64,000 nt of DNA from Ornithinimicrobium sediminis (GCF_021272345.1 NZ_JAJSDQ010000002.1:372001-436000); one strand, 5' to 3'; positions 42,703 through 53,448 are shown, numbered from the stretch's first letter. Notes: generated from the letters alone by a model not told the origin. A program made the numbers and translations.

Positions 42703-43059
42703 GTGACGATCTCTCGCCAGTGCTCCCGGACCGCCTGCGGGCACCCGGCTGTCGCCACCTTGACGTACGTCTACGCAGAACAGACCGCAGTGCTCGGGCC
42801 GCTGGCGACCTACGCCGAGCCGCACTCCTACGACCTCTGCACGGGTCACGCCATACGGCTGACCGCGCCCCGGGGGTGGGACATCGTCCGTCTGGACGAC
42901 CCGGACGGGACGCCCGCCCCGCCGGCGGACGACCTGGTGGCACTGGCCGAGGCCGTGCGCGAGCGGGGCCGCGCCGGATCGGGCCGGCCGGCATCGCCGC
43001 CCGCGACGGTCACCGAGGTGACGCGGCGCGGTCACCTCCGGGTGCTGCGGGACGGCTAG
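42703..43059 (+). CDS. DUF3499-family small zinc-ribbon-like protein
   Basis: This 118-residue protein starts VTISRQCSRTACGHPAVATLTYVY and later has YDLCTGHAIRL. The Cys7-x4-Cys12 pair together with the Cys and His of CTGH could form a zinc ribbon. DUF3499 proteins are found next to manB in actinobacteria (Rv3258c position) and have no known role. The C-terminal third (ATVTEVTRRGHLRVLRDG) is basic. Its TAG stop is the start of the TAGGGT element of manB. Confidence 0.85.
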   Translation: MTISRQCSRTACGHPAVATLTYVYAEQTAVLGPLATYAEPHSYDLCTGHAIRLTAPRGWDIVRLDDPDGTPAPPADDLVALAEAVRERGRAGSGRPASPPATVTEVTRRGHLRVLRDG

Positions 43060-43062
43060 GGT
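43057..43062 (+). promoter_or_regulatory. Leaderless-type -10 (TAGGGT) for manB, using the upstream TAG stop
   Basis: TAGGGT starts with the stop codon of the DUF3499 gene and ends 9 bases before GTG 43072. Confidence 0.4.
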
Positions 43063-43071
43063 CACGTTCTG

Positions 43072-44505
43072 GTGAGCGTGCGCCTGTCGGAGTTCATCAA
43101 GGCCTACGACGTGCGGGGTCTGGTCCCCGAACAGCTCGACGTCGGCGTGTGCGAGGCGCTGGGGTCGGCCTTCGCCCAGGTGGTCGTGAAGCCCGAGGGC
43201 GCCGAGGGCGTGGTCGTCGGCCATGACATGCGCGACTCCTCGCCGTCGCTGGTCGCAGGCTTCGCCGAGGGGGTCCGTCGCCAGGGGGTCGACGTGACCC
43301 TGGTCGGCCTGTGCTCCACCGACGCGCTCTACTACGCCAGCGGTGTCACCGGGCTCCCCGGTGCGATGTTCACGGCCAGCCACAACCCGGCCAGGTACAA
43401 CGGCATCAAGCTCTGCCGCGCGGGAGCGCGCCCGGTCGGCCTGGACAGCGGACTCGCCGAGGTGCGCGACCTCGCCCAGTGGCTCCTCGACCGGGGCGGT
43501 GCGCACGACCTGCCGACGGCGGCACGGGCGGGCAGCACGACGGTGCGAGACATCCTGGCCGACTACGCGGCCTACCTGCACGCGCTGGTCGACCTCACCG
43601 GTGGCCGTGAGCTGACCGTCGTCATCGACGCGGGCAACGGCATGGCCGGGCACACGGTGCCGGCGGTGCTGCAGCGAGACGGACTGCCCCTGCGCGTCGT
43701 GCCTCTCTACTTCGAGCTCGACGGCACCTTCCCCCACCACGAGGCCAACCCGCTGGACCCGGCCAACCTGGTCGACCTGCAACGGGCCGTGCTGGATCAG
43801 GGCGCCGACCTGGGCCTGGCCTTCGACGGCGACGCCGACCGGTGCTTCGTCGTGGACGAGCAGGGAGAGCTCGTCACCGCCAGCGCCGTGACGGCCCTGG
43901 TCGCCGAGCGGGAGATCCTCAGGGAGCTCGCCGCGGGCAGGTCGCCGGACGAGGTCAGCATCGTGCACAACATCATCAGCTCGCGAGCCGTCGCGGAGAC
44001 GGTCGAGCGGCTGGGCGCACGCGCCGTGCCCTCCCGGGTGGGCCACTCCTTCGTCAAGGCTCGCATGGCCGAGCACGAGGCGGTCTTCGGTGGCGAGCAC
44101 TCGGGGCACTACTACTTCCGTGAGTTCTGGTATGCCGACACCGGGATGCTCGCAGCGATGCATGTGCTCGCAGCCTTGGGTGCTGACGAGCGCCCGCTCT
44201 CGCAGATGGTGGCCCCGTACGACCCCTACGTCGCCTCCGGGGAGATCAACTCCGAGGTCGACGACGTCCCTGCCGCCACCGCGCGGGTGCGGTCCTGGGG
44301 TGCCGACCAGCCGGGCGTGGTCATGGAGGACCTGGACGGCCTGATGCTCCGACACACCGGCAGACCGGGGTGGTGGGTGTCCGTCCGGCCGAGCAACACG
44401 GAGCCGTTGCTGCGCCTCAACGTGGAGGCCGACGACACCGCGACGATGGAGCGGCTGAGGGACACCGTCCTCGACCTCGTCCGGATGGGTACGGTAGGCC
44501 CATGA
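43072..44505 (+). CDS. manB: Phosphomannomutase/phosphoglucomutase
   Basis: This 477-residue enzyme has the phosphoserine loop TASHNPARYNGIK, the metal loop DGDADR, the sugar loop GGEHSGHYYFREFWYADTG (Gly-Glu-His-Ser-Gly, the mannose/glucose type) and the phosphate loop RPSNTEPLLRLNVE. It interconverts mannose 6- and 1-phosphate, feeding GDP-mannose for envelope glycans. The place beside Trm112 and SIS genes matches the mycobacterial manB-Rv3256c region. Its stop overlaps the Trm112-family start by 4 bases (ATGA). The GTG start is 9 bases from TAGGGT. Confidence 0.93.
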   Translation: MSVRLSEFIKAYDVRGLVPEQLDVGVCEALGSAFAQVVVKPEGAEGVVVGHDMRDSSPSLVAGFAEGVRRQGVDVTLVGLCSTDALYYASGVTGLPGAMFTASHNPARYNGIKLCRAGARPVGLDSGLAEVRDLAQWLLDRGGAHDLPTAARAGSTTVRDILADYAAYLHALVDLTGGRELTVVIDAGNGMAGHTVPAVLQRDGLPLRVVPLYFELDGTFPHHEANPLDPANLVDLQRAVLDQGADLGLAFDGDADRCFVVDEQGELVTASAVTALVAEREILRELAAGRSPDEVSIVHNIISSRAVAETVERLGARAVPSRVGHSFVKARMAEHEAVFGGEHSGHYYFREFWYADTGMLAAMHVLAALGADERPLSQMVAPYDPYVASGEINSEVDDVPAATARVRSWGADQPGVVMEDLDGLMLRHTGRPGWWVSVRPSNTEPLLRLNVEADDTATMERLRDTVLDLVRMGTVGP

Positions 44506-44708
44506 GCCCCACCATCCCTGCCTGGGCCCGCGAGCTGCTGCGGTGCCCGGTCGGGCACCATCCCCTCGTCGACGGCACGGACGACGCCGGCCACCCCGTC
44601 ATGGTGTGTGCCGAGGACTGCCCGGGGCCGGGCCAGCGGCGCAGCTACCCCGTCACCGACGGGATCCCGGTGCTGCTGGTGGCCGAGAGCACCGTGACAG
44701 GTCGCTGA
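44502..44708 (+). CDS. Trm112-family small zinc protein
   Basis: This 68-residue protein has the Trm112/UPF0434 layout ELLRCPVGHHPL, MVCAEDCPG and RRSYPVTDGIPVLLVAES. Cysteines can form a zinc knuckle, and YPVxDGIPVLL is the family's closing motif. Eukaryotic Trm112 activates methyltransferases; bacterial members are largely uncharacterised. The start overlaps the manB stop by 4 bases, and the SIS gene follows 4 bases after its stop, so the three are one translational unit. Confidence 0.88.
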   Translation: MSPTIPAWARELLRCPVGHHPLVDGTDDAGHPVMVCAEDCPGPGQRRSYPVTDGIPVLLVAESTVTGR

Positions 44709-44712
44709 CGCC

Positions 44713-46002
44713 GTGGCTCCGCACATCGACGACGCGCTGCTGGACGACACCGACGAGCTGCTGCGCAAGGACTCGCTGAAGACGCTCCGCGCTCTGGCCA
44801 CTGCCGGGGCGCAGACCCGCGAGGCCGTCGCGCTCACCCACGAGGCGGGGATCGACAGGCTCGGTCGCCTCGACCGTCCGCGGTCGGTCCTGGTGGCGGC
44901 GCTGGGCGGGTCGGCACTGGTCGCCGACGTGCTGGAGCTGCTGGCCGAGCCCGGCTCCCCGGTGCCGGTCCAGGCACGCCGCAACCTCCCTCTGCCGGGG
45001 TGGGTCGGTCCGCTCGACCTCGTGGTGGCGGTGTCGCTCTCCGGCCGGGCCCCCGGTCCGCTCGCCGTGGCCGCGGAGGCCGCGCGACGCGGCGCCAGCC
45101 TGCTGACCGTCGGCGCCGACGACTCGCCTCTGGCAGAGGTCTCCCGGCGGGCGCGTGGGGTCCATGTCGGCACCGGCAGGGGCCCCCGCGCCAACAGCCG
45201 CACGGCCCTGTGGAGCCTGCTGACCCCCGTCCTGCTGGGGGCCGACGTCCTGGGCCTGATCGACTGTCCGGACAGGACGATGGCCGAGGCGGCGGACCGG
45301 CTGGACGAGTGTGCGGAGTCCTTCCGCCCCTCCTCGGAGACCTTCGTCAACCCGGCGAAGCTCCTGGCTGTCCAGCTCGCCGAGACCGTGCCGGTCGTCC
45401 TCGGCGACGGTCCTCTCGGGGGCGTCGCAGCCGCCCGTGCGAGCTCGATGCTGGCCCGGACCGCCCGCGTCCCGGCTCCGTTCGGTGAGCTTCCCGACGC
45501 CGCGAGCCAGATCGTCGCCTGCTTCGACGGGCCTTACACGGCCATCGGCGGCCGCCGCCCGGGCACCTACGACGAGCGCCGGATCCGCCTGGGTGACATC
45601 GACACGAGCCGCTGGGAGCCGCATCACTTCGACGAGCCCGAGGGGGAGCTGATGGAGCGCCGCCGCGGTCCCGGCGAAGAGACGGGGGACCTGTTCGCCG
45701 ACCCTTACCTGGACACGGCGGTCCCGCCCCGGCTGGGCCTGCTGATGCTGCGCGACGCCACGGCCGACCCACCGTCGCGGGAGTCGGAGGAATCCGCGGC
45801 CCTGACCGACGCCGTCCTGCAGACCGCGCGTGAGGCCGGGGTCCGCGTGATGGAGAGACGGGCCGCACCGGGGGCTCCGGTCGTCCGGCTGGCCGACCTC
45901 GTCGCCACCGTCGACTTCACCGCGACCTACCTGGCCCTCGGCCTGGGTCTGGACCCGTCCGTCTCGCCGCACGTGGCCGACCTGCGTGACCGCACCCGCT
46001 GA
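44713..46002 (+). CDS. SIS-domain sugar-phosphate isomerase-like protein
   Basis: This 429-residue protein has a double-SIS arrangement: [54 protein letters not shown] (in part), then VPVVLGDGPLGGVAAARASSMLARTARVPAPFGELPDAASQIV (in part). It resembles the bifunctional phosphoglucose/phosphomannose isomerase family, but the usual second-domain catalytic His/Glu context is weak. Mycobacteria have a similar gene (TobH type) between manB and manA. It probably acts in mannose-phosphate metabolism; a binding-only role is possible. Confidence 0.82.
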   Translation: MAPHIDDALLDDTDELLRKDSLKTLRALATAGAQTREAVALTHEAGIDRLGRLDRPRSVLVAALGGSALVADVLELLAEPGSPVPVQARRNLPLPGWVGPLDLVVAVSLSGRAPGPLAVAAEAARRGASLLTVGADDSPLAEVSRRARGVHVGTGRGPRANSRTALWSLLTPVLLGADVLGLIDCPDRTMAEAADRLDECAESFRPSSETFVNPAKLLAVQLAETVPVVLGDGPLGGVAAARASSMLARTARVPAPFGELPDAASQIVACFDGPYTAIGGRRPGTYDERRIRLGDIDTSRWEPHHFDEPEGELMERRRGPGEETGDLFADPYLDTAVPPRLGLLMLRDATADPPSRESEESAALTDAVLQTAREAGVRVMERRAAPGAPVVRLADLVATVDFTATYLALGLGLDPSVSPHVADLRDRTR

Positions 46003-46012
46003 GGAGGGCTCC

Positions 46013-46867
46013 ATGGGCACCCACCGCGAGCTGGAGGACGGCATACAGCGCGACTTCTCGCGCGCGATGTCCTACGGCGACTACCTCGACCTGGGACGGA
46101 TCCTGTCCGCCCAGCACCCGCGCGCCGTGCCGCCGAGGCACGACGAGCTGCTGTTCATCGTGCAGCACCAGACCTCTGAGCTCTGGCTCAAGCTGATGCT
46201 CCACGAGCTCGTCTCCGCCCGGGACCTCGTGCGGGAGGACCACCTGCCCCCTGCTCTGAAGCGCCTGGCGCGGATCAAGCAGATCCAGGCCACGCTGACC
46301 GAGCAGTGGTCGGTCCTGGCCACGCTGACCCCCAGTGAGTACGCAGAGTTCCGAGCCTTCCTGGCCACGGGTTCGGGCTTCCAGTCCTGGCAGTACCGTT
46401 CCGTGGAGTTCCTGCTGGGCAACAAGAACGCCGAGATGCTGCGCGTCTTCGAGCACGACCCTCAGGTGCACACCGACCTCTCCGCGCTGCTGCACGAACG
46501 CAGCCTGTACGACGAGGTCCTGGCCTGGCTGGCGCGGCAGGGGTATGCCGTGCCGGCCGCGGTGCTGGAGCGCGACTGGTCGCAGCCGTACACCCCCCAC
46601 GAGGAGGTGGTCGACGTCTTCGCCGACATCTACGCCGACCCGACCCGGCACTGGGGGGTCTACGAGCTGTGTGAGGAGCTCGTCGACGTCGAGGACAACA
46701 TGCAGTTCTGGAGGTTCCGTCACCTCAGGACGGTGGAGCGCATCATCGGCTCCACGCCGGGCACCGGCGGCTCCTCGGGGGTGCCCTTCCTCCGTCGGGC
46801 GCTCGACCTCACGTTCTTCCCCGAGCTCTACACCGTCCGCAGCCGCATCCAGGAGGCGCAGGTATGA
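46013..46867 (+). CDS. kynA: Tryptophan 2,3-dioxygenase
   Basis: This 284-residue haem enzyme opens the indole ring of tryptophan to N-formylkynurenine. Characteristic stretches are YGDYLDLGRILSAQHP, DELLFIVQHQTSELWLKLMLHEL, FQSWQYRSVEFLLGN and NMQFWRFRHLRTVERIIGS, the last with the proximal His region, then GTGGSSGVPFLR. AGGAGGGC sits just before the ATG at 46013. It overlaps kynU by 4 bases. No kynurenine formamidase gene (kynB) lies in the window. Confidence 0.95.
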   Translation: MGTHRELEDGIQRDFSRAMSYGDYLDLGRILSAQHPRAVPPRHDELLFIVQHQTSELWLKLMLHELVSARDLVREDHLPPALKRLARIKQIQATLTEQWSVLATLTPSEYAEFRAFLATGSGFQSWQYRSVEFLLGNKNAEMLRVFEHDPQVHTDLSALLHERSLYDEVLAWLARQGYAVPAAVLERDWSQPYTPHEEVVDVFADIYADPTRHWGVYELCEELVDVEDNMQFWRFRHLRTVERIIGSTPGTGGSSGVPFLRRALDLTFFPELYTVRSRIQEAQV

Positions 46868-48099
46868 CCGTCACGTCACGGCCCGCGGCGGAGCTGGACG
46901 CCGCCGACCCGCTGCGCAGCTTCACGCTCCGGTTCGAGCCCGCGCCGGGGGTCCGCGCCTACTTCGACGGCAACTCCCTCGGACGGCCGGTCGCCGGCAC
47001 GGCGGAGGACATGGCGCGGTTCGTCCGGGAGGAGTGGGGCACCCGGCTGATCCGCAGCTGGGACGAAGGCTGGATGACCTGGCCCGAGCGTCTGGGCGAC
47101 CGGCTGGGGGAGGTGGCCCTCGGCGCCGCGGCCGGCCAGACCGTCGTGGCCGACTCCACCACGGTGATGCTGTACAAGCTGGTCCGCGCGCTGGCGGACG
47201 CCCGGACGGCACAGGACCCGCAGCGGCGCGAGCTGGTCGTCGACACGGACAACTTCCCCACCGACCGCTATGTCGCCGAGGGCATCGCCGCGGAGCGCGG
47301 ACTGGACCTGCGCTGGGTCGAGGCCGACCCGGACACCGGGGTGACCGCCGAGCAGGTGGCCGCGGTCGTGGGGGAGCGCACCGCGGTCGTCCTGCTGAGC
47401 CACGTGGCCTACCGCTCCGGGTTCGTGGCCGATGCACCGGCCATCACGCGCACCGTCCACCACAGCGGTGGGCACGTGGTGTGGGATCTCAGCCACACCG
47501 TCGGCTCCGTGCCGGCGCAGCTGGACGACTGGGGCGCCGACGCGGCGGTCGGATGCGGCTACAAGTATCTCAACGGTGGTCCCGGCGCTCCGGCCTTCGG
47601 TTATCTCGCCGCACGCCACCACGACAGCGTGCGACAGCCGGTGCAGGGCTGGCTCGGACGTCAGGACCCCTTCGAGATGGGCCCCGGCTACGTGCCGGCA
47701 GCCGGCGTCCGCGCCCTCGTCAGCGGCACACCGCCGGTCGTGTCGATGGTGCCCCTGTGGCGGGGTGTCGAGCTGCTCGCCGAGGCCGGCATCGACGCGG
47801 TGCGGCAGAAGTCGCTCGCGCTGACCGACCACGCCTGGTCGATCGTGGACCAGTGGCCCTCCCGGCTCGGCGTGCAGGTGGCCTCACCGCGCGAGCACCA
47901 GCGACGTGGGGGTCATCTCACCCTGCGGCACCCGAGCTTCCGCGAGGCGCTGCCGGTGCTCTGGCAGCGGGGTGTCATCCCCGACTTCCGGGCGCCTGAC
48001 GGACTCCGCCTGGGACTGTCACCGCTGTCCACGACCTTCGCCGAGGTGGAGGTCGGGCTGACCGAGATCCGCGCCGTGCTCGAGGAGCTGTCCAGGTAG
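46864..48099 (+). CDS. kynU: Kynureninase
   Basis: This 411-residue fold-type I PLP enzyme cleaves kynurenine to anthranilate and alanine. Visible are YFDGNSLGRPV at the N-terminus, the PLP-phosphate contact DSTTVMLYKL, the Asp pair around VVWDLSHTVGSV, and the Schiff-base Lys in CGYKYLNGGPGAPAF. The start overlaps kynA (ATGA). kynA plus kynU without kynB means formamidase must be encoded elsewhere. The TAG stop forms the first half of the TAGTCT element of the mycothione reductase gene. Confidence 0.95.
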   Translation: MTVTSRPAAELDAADPLRSFTLRFEPAPGVRAYFDGNSLGRPVAGTAEDMARFVREEWGTRLIRSWDEGWMTWPERLGDRLGEVALGAAAGQTVVADSTTVMLYKLVRALADARTAQDPQRRELVVDTDNFPTDRYVAEGIAAERGLDLRWVEADPDTGVTAEQVAAVVGERTAVVLLSHVAYRSGFVADAPAITRTVHHSGGHVVWDLSHTVGSVPAQLDDWGADAAVGCGYKYLNGGPGAPAFGYLAARHHDSVRQPVQGWLGRQDPFEMGPGYVPAAGVRALVSGTPPVVSMVPLWRGVELLAEAGIDAVRQKSLALTDHAWSIVDQWPSRLGVQVASPREHQRRGGHLTLRHPSFREALPVLWQRGVIPDFRAPDGLRLGLSPLSTTFAEVEVGLTEIRAVLEELSR

Positions 48100-48102
48100 T
48101 CT
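48097..48102 (+). promoter_or_regulatory. Leaderless-type -10 (TAGTCT) for mtr, using the kynU TAG stop
   Basis: TAGTCT begins with the kynU stop codon and ends 8 bases before GTG 48111. It shows mtr can be transcribed independently of kynAU. Confidence 0.45.
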
Positions 48103-48110
48103 TGCGCCGC

Positions 48111-49514
48111 GTGACGTCTTCGCACTACGACCTGGTCATCATCGGCACGGGCTCGGGCAACTCCCTGGTCACCCCTGACTTCGCCGACAAGCGGGTCGCC
48201 GTCGTGGAGGAGGGGGTCTTCGGTGGGACGTGTCTGAACGTCGGCTGCATCCCCACCAAGATGTTCGTCTACGCAGCAGAGGTCGCGACCTCGGTCCGCG
48301 AGTCCGCACGCTTCGGTGTCGACGCCACCCTCGACCGGGTGCGGTGGGACGACATCCGTGACCGCGTGTTCGGCCGGATCGACCCCATCGCGGAGGCGGG
48401 CCGCGACTACCGCGTCGAGGGCCCCAACACCACCGCCTACCTCGGCCGGGCCAGGTTCACCGGCGAGCGCGAGCTCGAGGTGACGGGGCTCCCGGAAGGT
48501 GGGTCCGCGCGGATCACGGGCGACCAGGTCGTCATCGCCACAGGCGCCCGTCCCTGGGTCCCCGACGAGGTCCTCGACTCGGGTGTGCGCTTCCACACGT
48601 CGGACACCGTCATGAGGATGGAGGAGCTGCCCGAGTCCATGCTCATCCTGGGCGGCGGCTACATCGCGTCCGAGTTCGCGCACATCCTCTCCGCGCTCGG
48701 GGTCCGGGTCAGTCTCGCGACCCGCGGCTCCGGGCTGCTTCGCCACCTCGACGACACCGTGAGCGCCGGCTTCACGGCACTGGCCCAGCAGCACTGGGAC
48801 GTCCATCTCGGGGTGGAGGCACGCGCGGTGACCCGGGACCCCCAGGGGGTCGTGCGCATGGAGCTGACGGACGGCAGTGCCCTGGAGGCACAGGAGCTGC
48901 TCGTGGCCACGGGCAGGCAGCCCAACAGCGACGACATGGGGCTGGAGGCGCTCGGTGTGCGGACCGACCGGGACGGGCGGGTGCTGGTCGACGAGCACGG
49001 ACGCACCGGCGTGGAGGGTGTCTGGGCCATGGGTGACGTGAGCTCGCCCTACCAGCTCAAGCACGTCGCCAACCACGAGGCGCGCGTGCTGGCACACAAC
49101 CTGGCCCATCCGCAGGACCTGAGGTCCTTCGACCACCGTGCCGTCCCCGCAGGGGTCTTCAGCCACCCTCAGCTCGCCTCGGTCGGGCTGACCGAGCGCC
49201 AGGCCAGGGAGGCCGGACACGACGTCACGGTGAAGGTCCAGATGTACGGCGACACGGCATACGGCTGGGCCATGGAGGACTCCTCGAGCCTGTGCAAGCT
49301 CGTGGCCGACCGTCGCACCCGGGGTCTGCTCGGTGCCCACCTCATGGGTCCGCATGCGACCAGCCTCATCCAGCCGCTCATCGAGGCGGTGCAGACCGGG
49401 CGTCCTGTCGACGGTCTGGCGCGCACCCACTACTGGATCCACCCCGCGCTCAGCGAGGTCGTGGAGAACGCCCTGCTCGGGCTGGACTTCACCGGCCCCT
49501 ACCATGGGACGTGA
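48111..49514 (+). CDS. mtr: Mycothione reductase
   Basis: This 467-residue flavoprotein disulfide reductase has FAD site YDLVIIGTGSGNSL, redox pair GGTCLNVGCIPTK with both cysteines, an NADPH site (LILGGGYIASEFAH) and the C-terminal catalytic HPALSEVVENALL with His and Glu. The GTGSGN start and overall length match mycothione reductase, which regenerates mycothiol with NADPH, rather than lipoamide dehydrogenase. GTG 48111 lies 8 bases from TAGTCT; a TTG at 48102 would overlap that element. A 117-base leader with no recognised motif separates it from sahH. Confidence 0.9.
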   Translation: MTSSHYDLVIIGTGSGNSLVTPDFADKRVAVVEEGVFGGTCLNVGCIPTKMFVYAAEVATSVRESARFGVDATLDRVRWDDIRDRVFGRIDPIAEAGRDYRVEGPNTTAYLGRARFTGERELEVTGLPEGGSARITGDQVVIATGARPWVPDEVLDSGVRFHTSDTVMRMEELPESMLILGGGYIASEFAHILSALGVRVSLATRGSGLLRHLDDTVSAGFTALAQQHWDVHLGVEARAVTRDPQGVVRMELTDGSALEAQELLVATGRQPNSDDMGLEALGVRTDRDGRVLVDEHGRTGVEGVWAMGDVSSPYQLKHVANHEARVLAHNLAHPQDLRSFDHRAVPAGVFSHPQLASVGLTERQAREAGHDVTVKVQMYGDTAYGWAMEDSSSLCKLVADRRTRGLLGAHLMGPHATSLIQPLIEAVQTGRPVDGLARTHYWIHPALSEVVENALLGLDFTGPYHGT

Positions 49515-49631
49515 GGGAAGCACCCGTGCTCGCAGCGCGTTCCCAGGCACACGCCTCACCCTGGGGCCAGCCTGTTCGCGGCTGTCCTCCGGCGCCCGCA
49601 CCATCCGCACCCTGACAAGGACCACATAGCG

Positions 49632-51086
<1,455 letters not shown>

Positions 51087-51106
51087 CGTCTGGGAGGCCG
51101 GATCCT

Positions 51107-51784
51107 GTGAACCCTCGCGTGCTCGTGGTCGACGACGACCAGGCCCTTGCCGAGATGCTGGGCATCGTGCTCCGCAAGGATGACCTCGACGTCGCTCACT
51201 GCGCCGACGGGGGTCGGGCCCTCGCGATGTTCCGGGAGTACCGCCCCGACCTGGTGCTGCTGGACGTGATGCTGCCGACCGTCAACGGCGTCGACGTGTG
51301 TCGCCAGCTGCGTGCGGAGTCCGGGGTGCCGATCGTCATGCTGACTGCTCGCACGGACACGCAGGACGTCGTCGCGGGTCTCGAGGCAGGTGCCGACGAC
51401 TATGTGGTCAAGCCCTTCAAGCCGCAGGAGCTCATGGCCCGGGTGCGGGCCCGGCTCCGCCGTCTGGACCGGCACCGCGAGGTCGAGCTGCGGGTCGGCG
51501 ACCTGGTCATCGACGTCGCCGGACACTCGGTGACCCGCGACGGCGCCGACGTGCCGCTCACCCCGCTCGAGTTCGACCTGCTCGTCGCCCTCGCCAGCAA
51601 GCCGAGCCAGGTCTTCGACCGCGAGTCGCTGCTGGAGCAGGTCTGGGGCTACCGGCACGCCGGGGACACCCGGCTGGTCAACGTGCACGTCCAGCGGCTG
51701 AGGTCGAAGATCGAGAAGGACCCCGAGAACCCCCAGATCGTGGTGACGGTGCGTGGCGTCGGATACAAGGCCGGCGGCAGCTGA
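51107..51784 (+). CDS. mtrA: Response regulator MtrA
   Basis: This 225-residue OmpR-type regulator has receiver residues VVDDD, phospho-acceptor Asp53 (LVLLDVMLP), Thr in MLTARTD and Lys in DDYVVKPFKPQE. The winged-helix ends RSKIEKDPENPQIVVTVRGVGYKAG. The strong match in sequence style and its place before MtrB and LpqB identify MtrA, the essential actinobacterial regulator of cell-wall metabolism and division. GGGAGG lies about 9 bases before the GTG at 51107. The 3' end overlaps mtrB by 32 bases. Confidence 0.96.
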   Translation: MNPRVLVVDDDQALAEMLGIVLRKDDLDVAHCADGGRALAMFREYRPDLVLLDVMLPTVNGVDVCRQLRAESGVPIVMLTARTDTQDVVAGLEAGADDYVVKPFKPQELMARVRARLRRLDRHREVELRVGDLVIDVAGHSVTRDGADVPLTPLEFDLLVALASKPSQVFDRESLLEQVWGYRHAGDTRLVNVHVQRLRSKIEKDPENPQIVVTVRGVGYKAGGS

Positions 51785-53447
51785 GGACCGCCCTGCGCGC
51801 GCGGGGGAGGAGGAGAGCACCGGCATCTCCTGGCTCGCTGCGCTCGGGGGTCGGCTGCTGCGCTGGTGGCAGTCCTCCCTGCGGGTGCGGGTCATCGTCA
51901 GCACCGTGGTGCTGGGCACGGTGCTGACCACGCTGACCGGGACGCTTCTCTACCAGCGTGTGGCGGCGGGCCTGGTCGAACAGGCCGTCGCCAACGCCGA
52001 GGTCGACGCCGCACGTGAGGTGCAGCAGGCCCAGGAGCTCTTCGACAGCACCGACCGGCGGGACAACGTGGGCCTGTCGGCGACCGCCTTCCAGACGATC
52101 TCCCAGATCTCGCCGGGCGCTCAGGGGGACGAGCGGATGGTCATGCTCGCGCGCTCCCTGGACAGCGACCGGGACACCCTCATCGCGCCACTGGTGTCCG
52201 GTCCCATCACCGCCACGGCCGTGCCGCGGGAGCTCCGGGAGGCGCTTCAGGACAACCCCAACCTCCAGCAGGTCTTCGTGACCCAGCTGCCCGAGGGACA
52301 GGTCGACGCGGGCGACACCGTCGTGATGGTGGCCTCCCGCGTCCAGATCCCCCGAGCAGGTCCCTACGACCTCGTGCTCATCTACCCGATGCAGCGCGAG
52401 CAGGAGATCCTCGACCTGGTCCGCGAGTGGTTCCTCATCGGTGGGCTCATGCTCTCCCTGCTGGTCGGTGGCATCGGATGGCTCGCGACACGTCTGGTGA
52501 CCGAACCGGTGGGCCAGGCTGCTGCGGTGAGCCAGGAGCTCGCCCGTGGTGAGCTGGACGAGAGGCTCCCGGTCCGCGGCACCGACGAGCTGGCCCGCCT
52601 CGCGATGTCCTTCAACACCATGGCCGACAGCCTCCAGCACCAGATCGTCCAGCTGGAGCACCTGTCCCAGGTGCAGCAGCGGTTCGTCTCGGACGTCTCC
52701 CACGAGCTGCGCACCCCGTTGACCACCATCCGGATGGCAGGTGAGGTTCTGCACATGGCGCGCGAGGACTTCAGCGCCCCGGTCGCCCGCTCCGCCGAGC
52801 TGCTCTACAGCGAGCTGGACCGCTTCGGTGACCTGCTCGACGAGCTGCTCGAGATCAGCCGTTACGACTCCGGCACCACGGTGCTGCAGCCTCGGCGCGG
52901 TGACCTTGTCGCGCTGACCAGAGAGGTCGTGAACGGTGTCGAGCCGCTGGCCGAGCGCGCCGGCAGCCCGCTGAGGGTCCACGCAGGGTCGCCGGAGGTC
53001 TTCGTCGACATGGACGGCCGACGGATCGCGCGGGTGCTGCGCAACCTGGTCGTCAACGCCATCGAGCACGGGGAGCGCGAACCCATCGACATCACTGTCT
53101 GCCGGTCTGAGGAGATCGCCGTCGTGACCGTGCGGGACCGTGGCGTCGGGCTGTCCCCGGAAGACGTGGAGCGGGTGTTCGAGCGGTTCTGGCGGGCCGA
53201 CCCGGCGCGGGTCCGGTCCACTGGCGGCACCGGGCTGGGCCTCTCGATCGCCCGGGAGGACGCGCGCCTGCACGGGGGCTGGCTGCAGGCGACGGGACGA
53301 CCGGGCCAGGGGGCCTGCTTCCGGCTCGTGCTTCCGCTCAGCCAGGACATCCGCCTTCCGGAGGAGCCCGGAGCGGTGCCCTGGGAGCCCGAGCGCGACC
53401 CCGTCCCGCCGGCGGTCGCGACCGCCCATGTGCGAGAGGTGGTCTGA
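51753..53447 (+). CDS. mtrB: Sensor histidine kinase MtrB
   Basis: This 564-residue kinase has a first transmembrane helix (about 48-68), an extracytoplasmic sensor of about 150 residues, a second helix (about 228-250) and a HAMP domain (TRLVTEPVGQAAAVSQELARGEL). The H-box has His317 (VSDVSHELRTPL), and N/G boxes follow (NLVVNAIEHG; DRGVGLSP; GTGLGLSIAR). It phosphorylates MtrA, and in relatives LpqB modulates it. GTG 51753 gives a 32-base overlap with mtrA; no better in-frame start exists before the first helix. The C-terminal tail is Pro-rich and acidic. Confidence 0.95.
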   Translation: MASDTRPAAAEDRPARAGEEESTGISWLAALGGRLLRWWQSSLRVRVIVSTVVLGTVLTTLTGTLLYQRVAAGLVEQAVANAEVDAAREVQQAQELFDSTDRRDNVGLSATAFQTISQISPGAQGDERMVMLARSLDSDRDTLIAPLVSGPITATAVPRELREALQDNPNLQQVFVTQLPEGQVDAGDTVVMVASRVQIPRAGPYDLVLIYPMQREQEILDLVREWFLIGGLMLSLLVGGIGWLATRLVTEPVGQAAAVSQELARGELDERLPVRGTDELARLAMSFNTMADSLQHQIVQLEHLSQVQQRFVSDVSHELRTPLTTIRMAGEVLHMAREDFSAPVARSAELLYSELDRFGDLLDELLEISRYDSGTTVLQPRRGDLVALTREVVNGVEPLAERAGSPLRVHAGSPEVFVDMDGRRIARVLRNLVVNAIEHGEREPIDITVCRSEEIAVVTVRDRGVGLSPEDVERVFERFWRADPARVRSTGGTGLGLSIAREDARLHGGWLQATGRPGQGACFRLVLPLSQDIRLPEEPGAVPWEPERDPVPPAVATAHVREVV

Positions 53448-53448
53448 G

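Noticed and set aside
44490-44495. TACGGT as leaderless promoter of the Trm112-family gene
   Set aside because: The start codon overlaps the manB stop by 4 bases, so translational coupling explains its expression; the hexamer is probably chance within manB.
49515-49631. Possible S-adenosylhomocysteine riboswitch before sahH
   Set aside because: I looked for the conserved core and pairing pattern in the 117-base leader and could not recognise it; nothing else was identified there.
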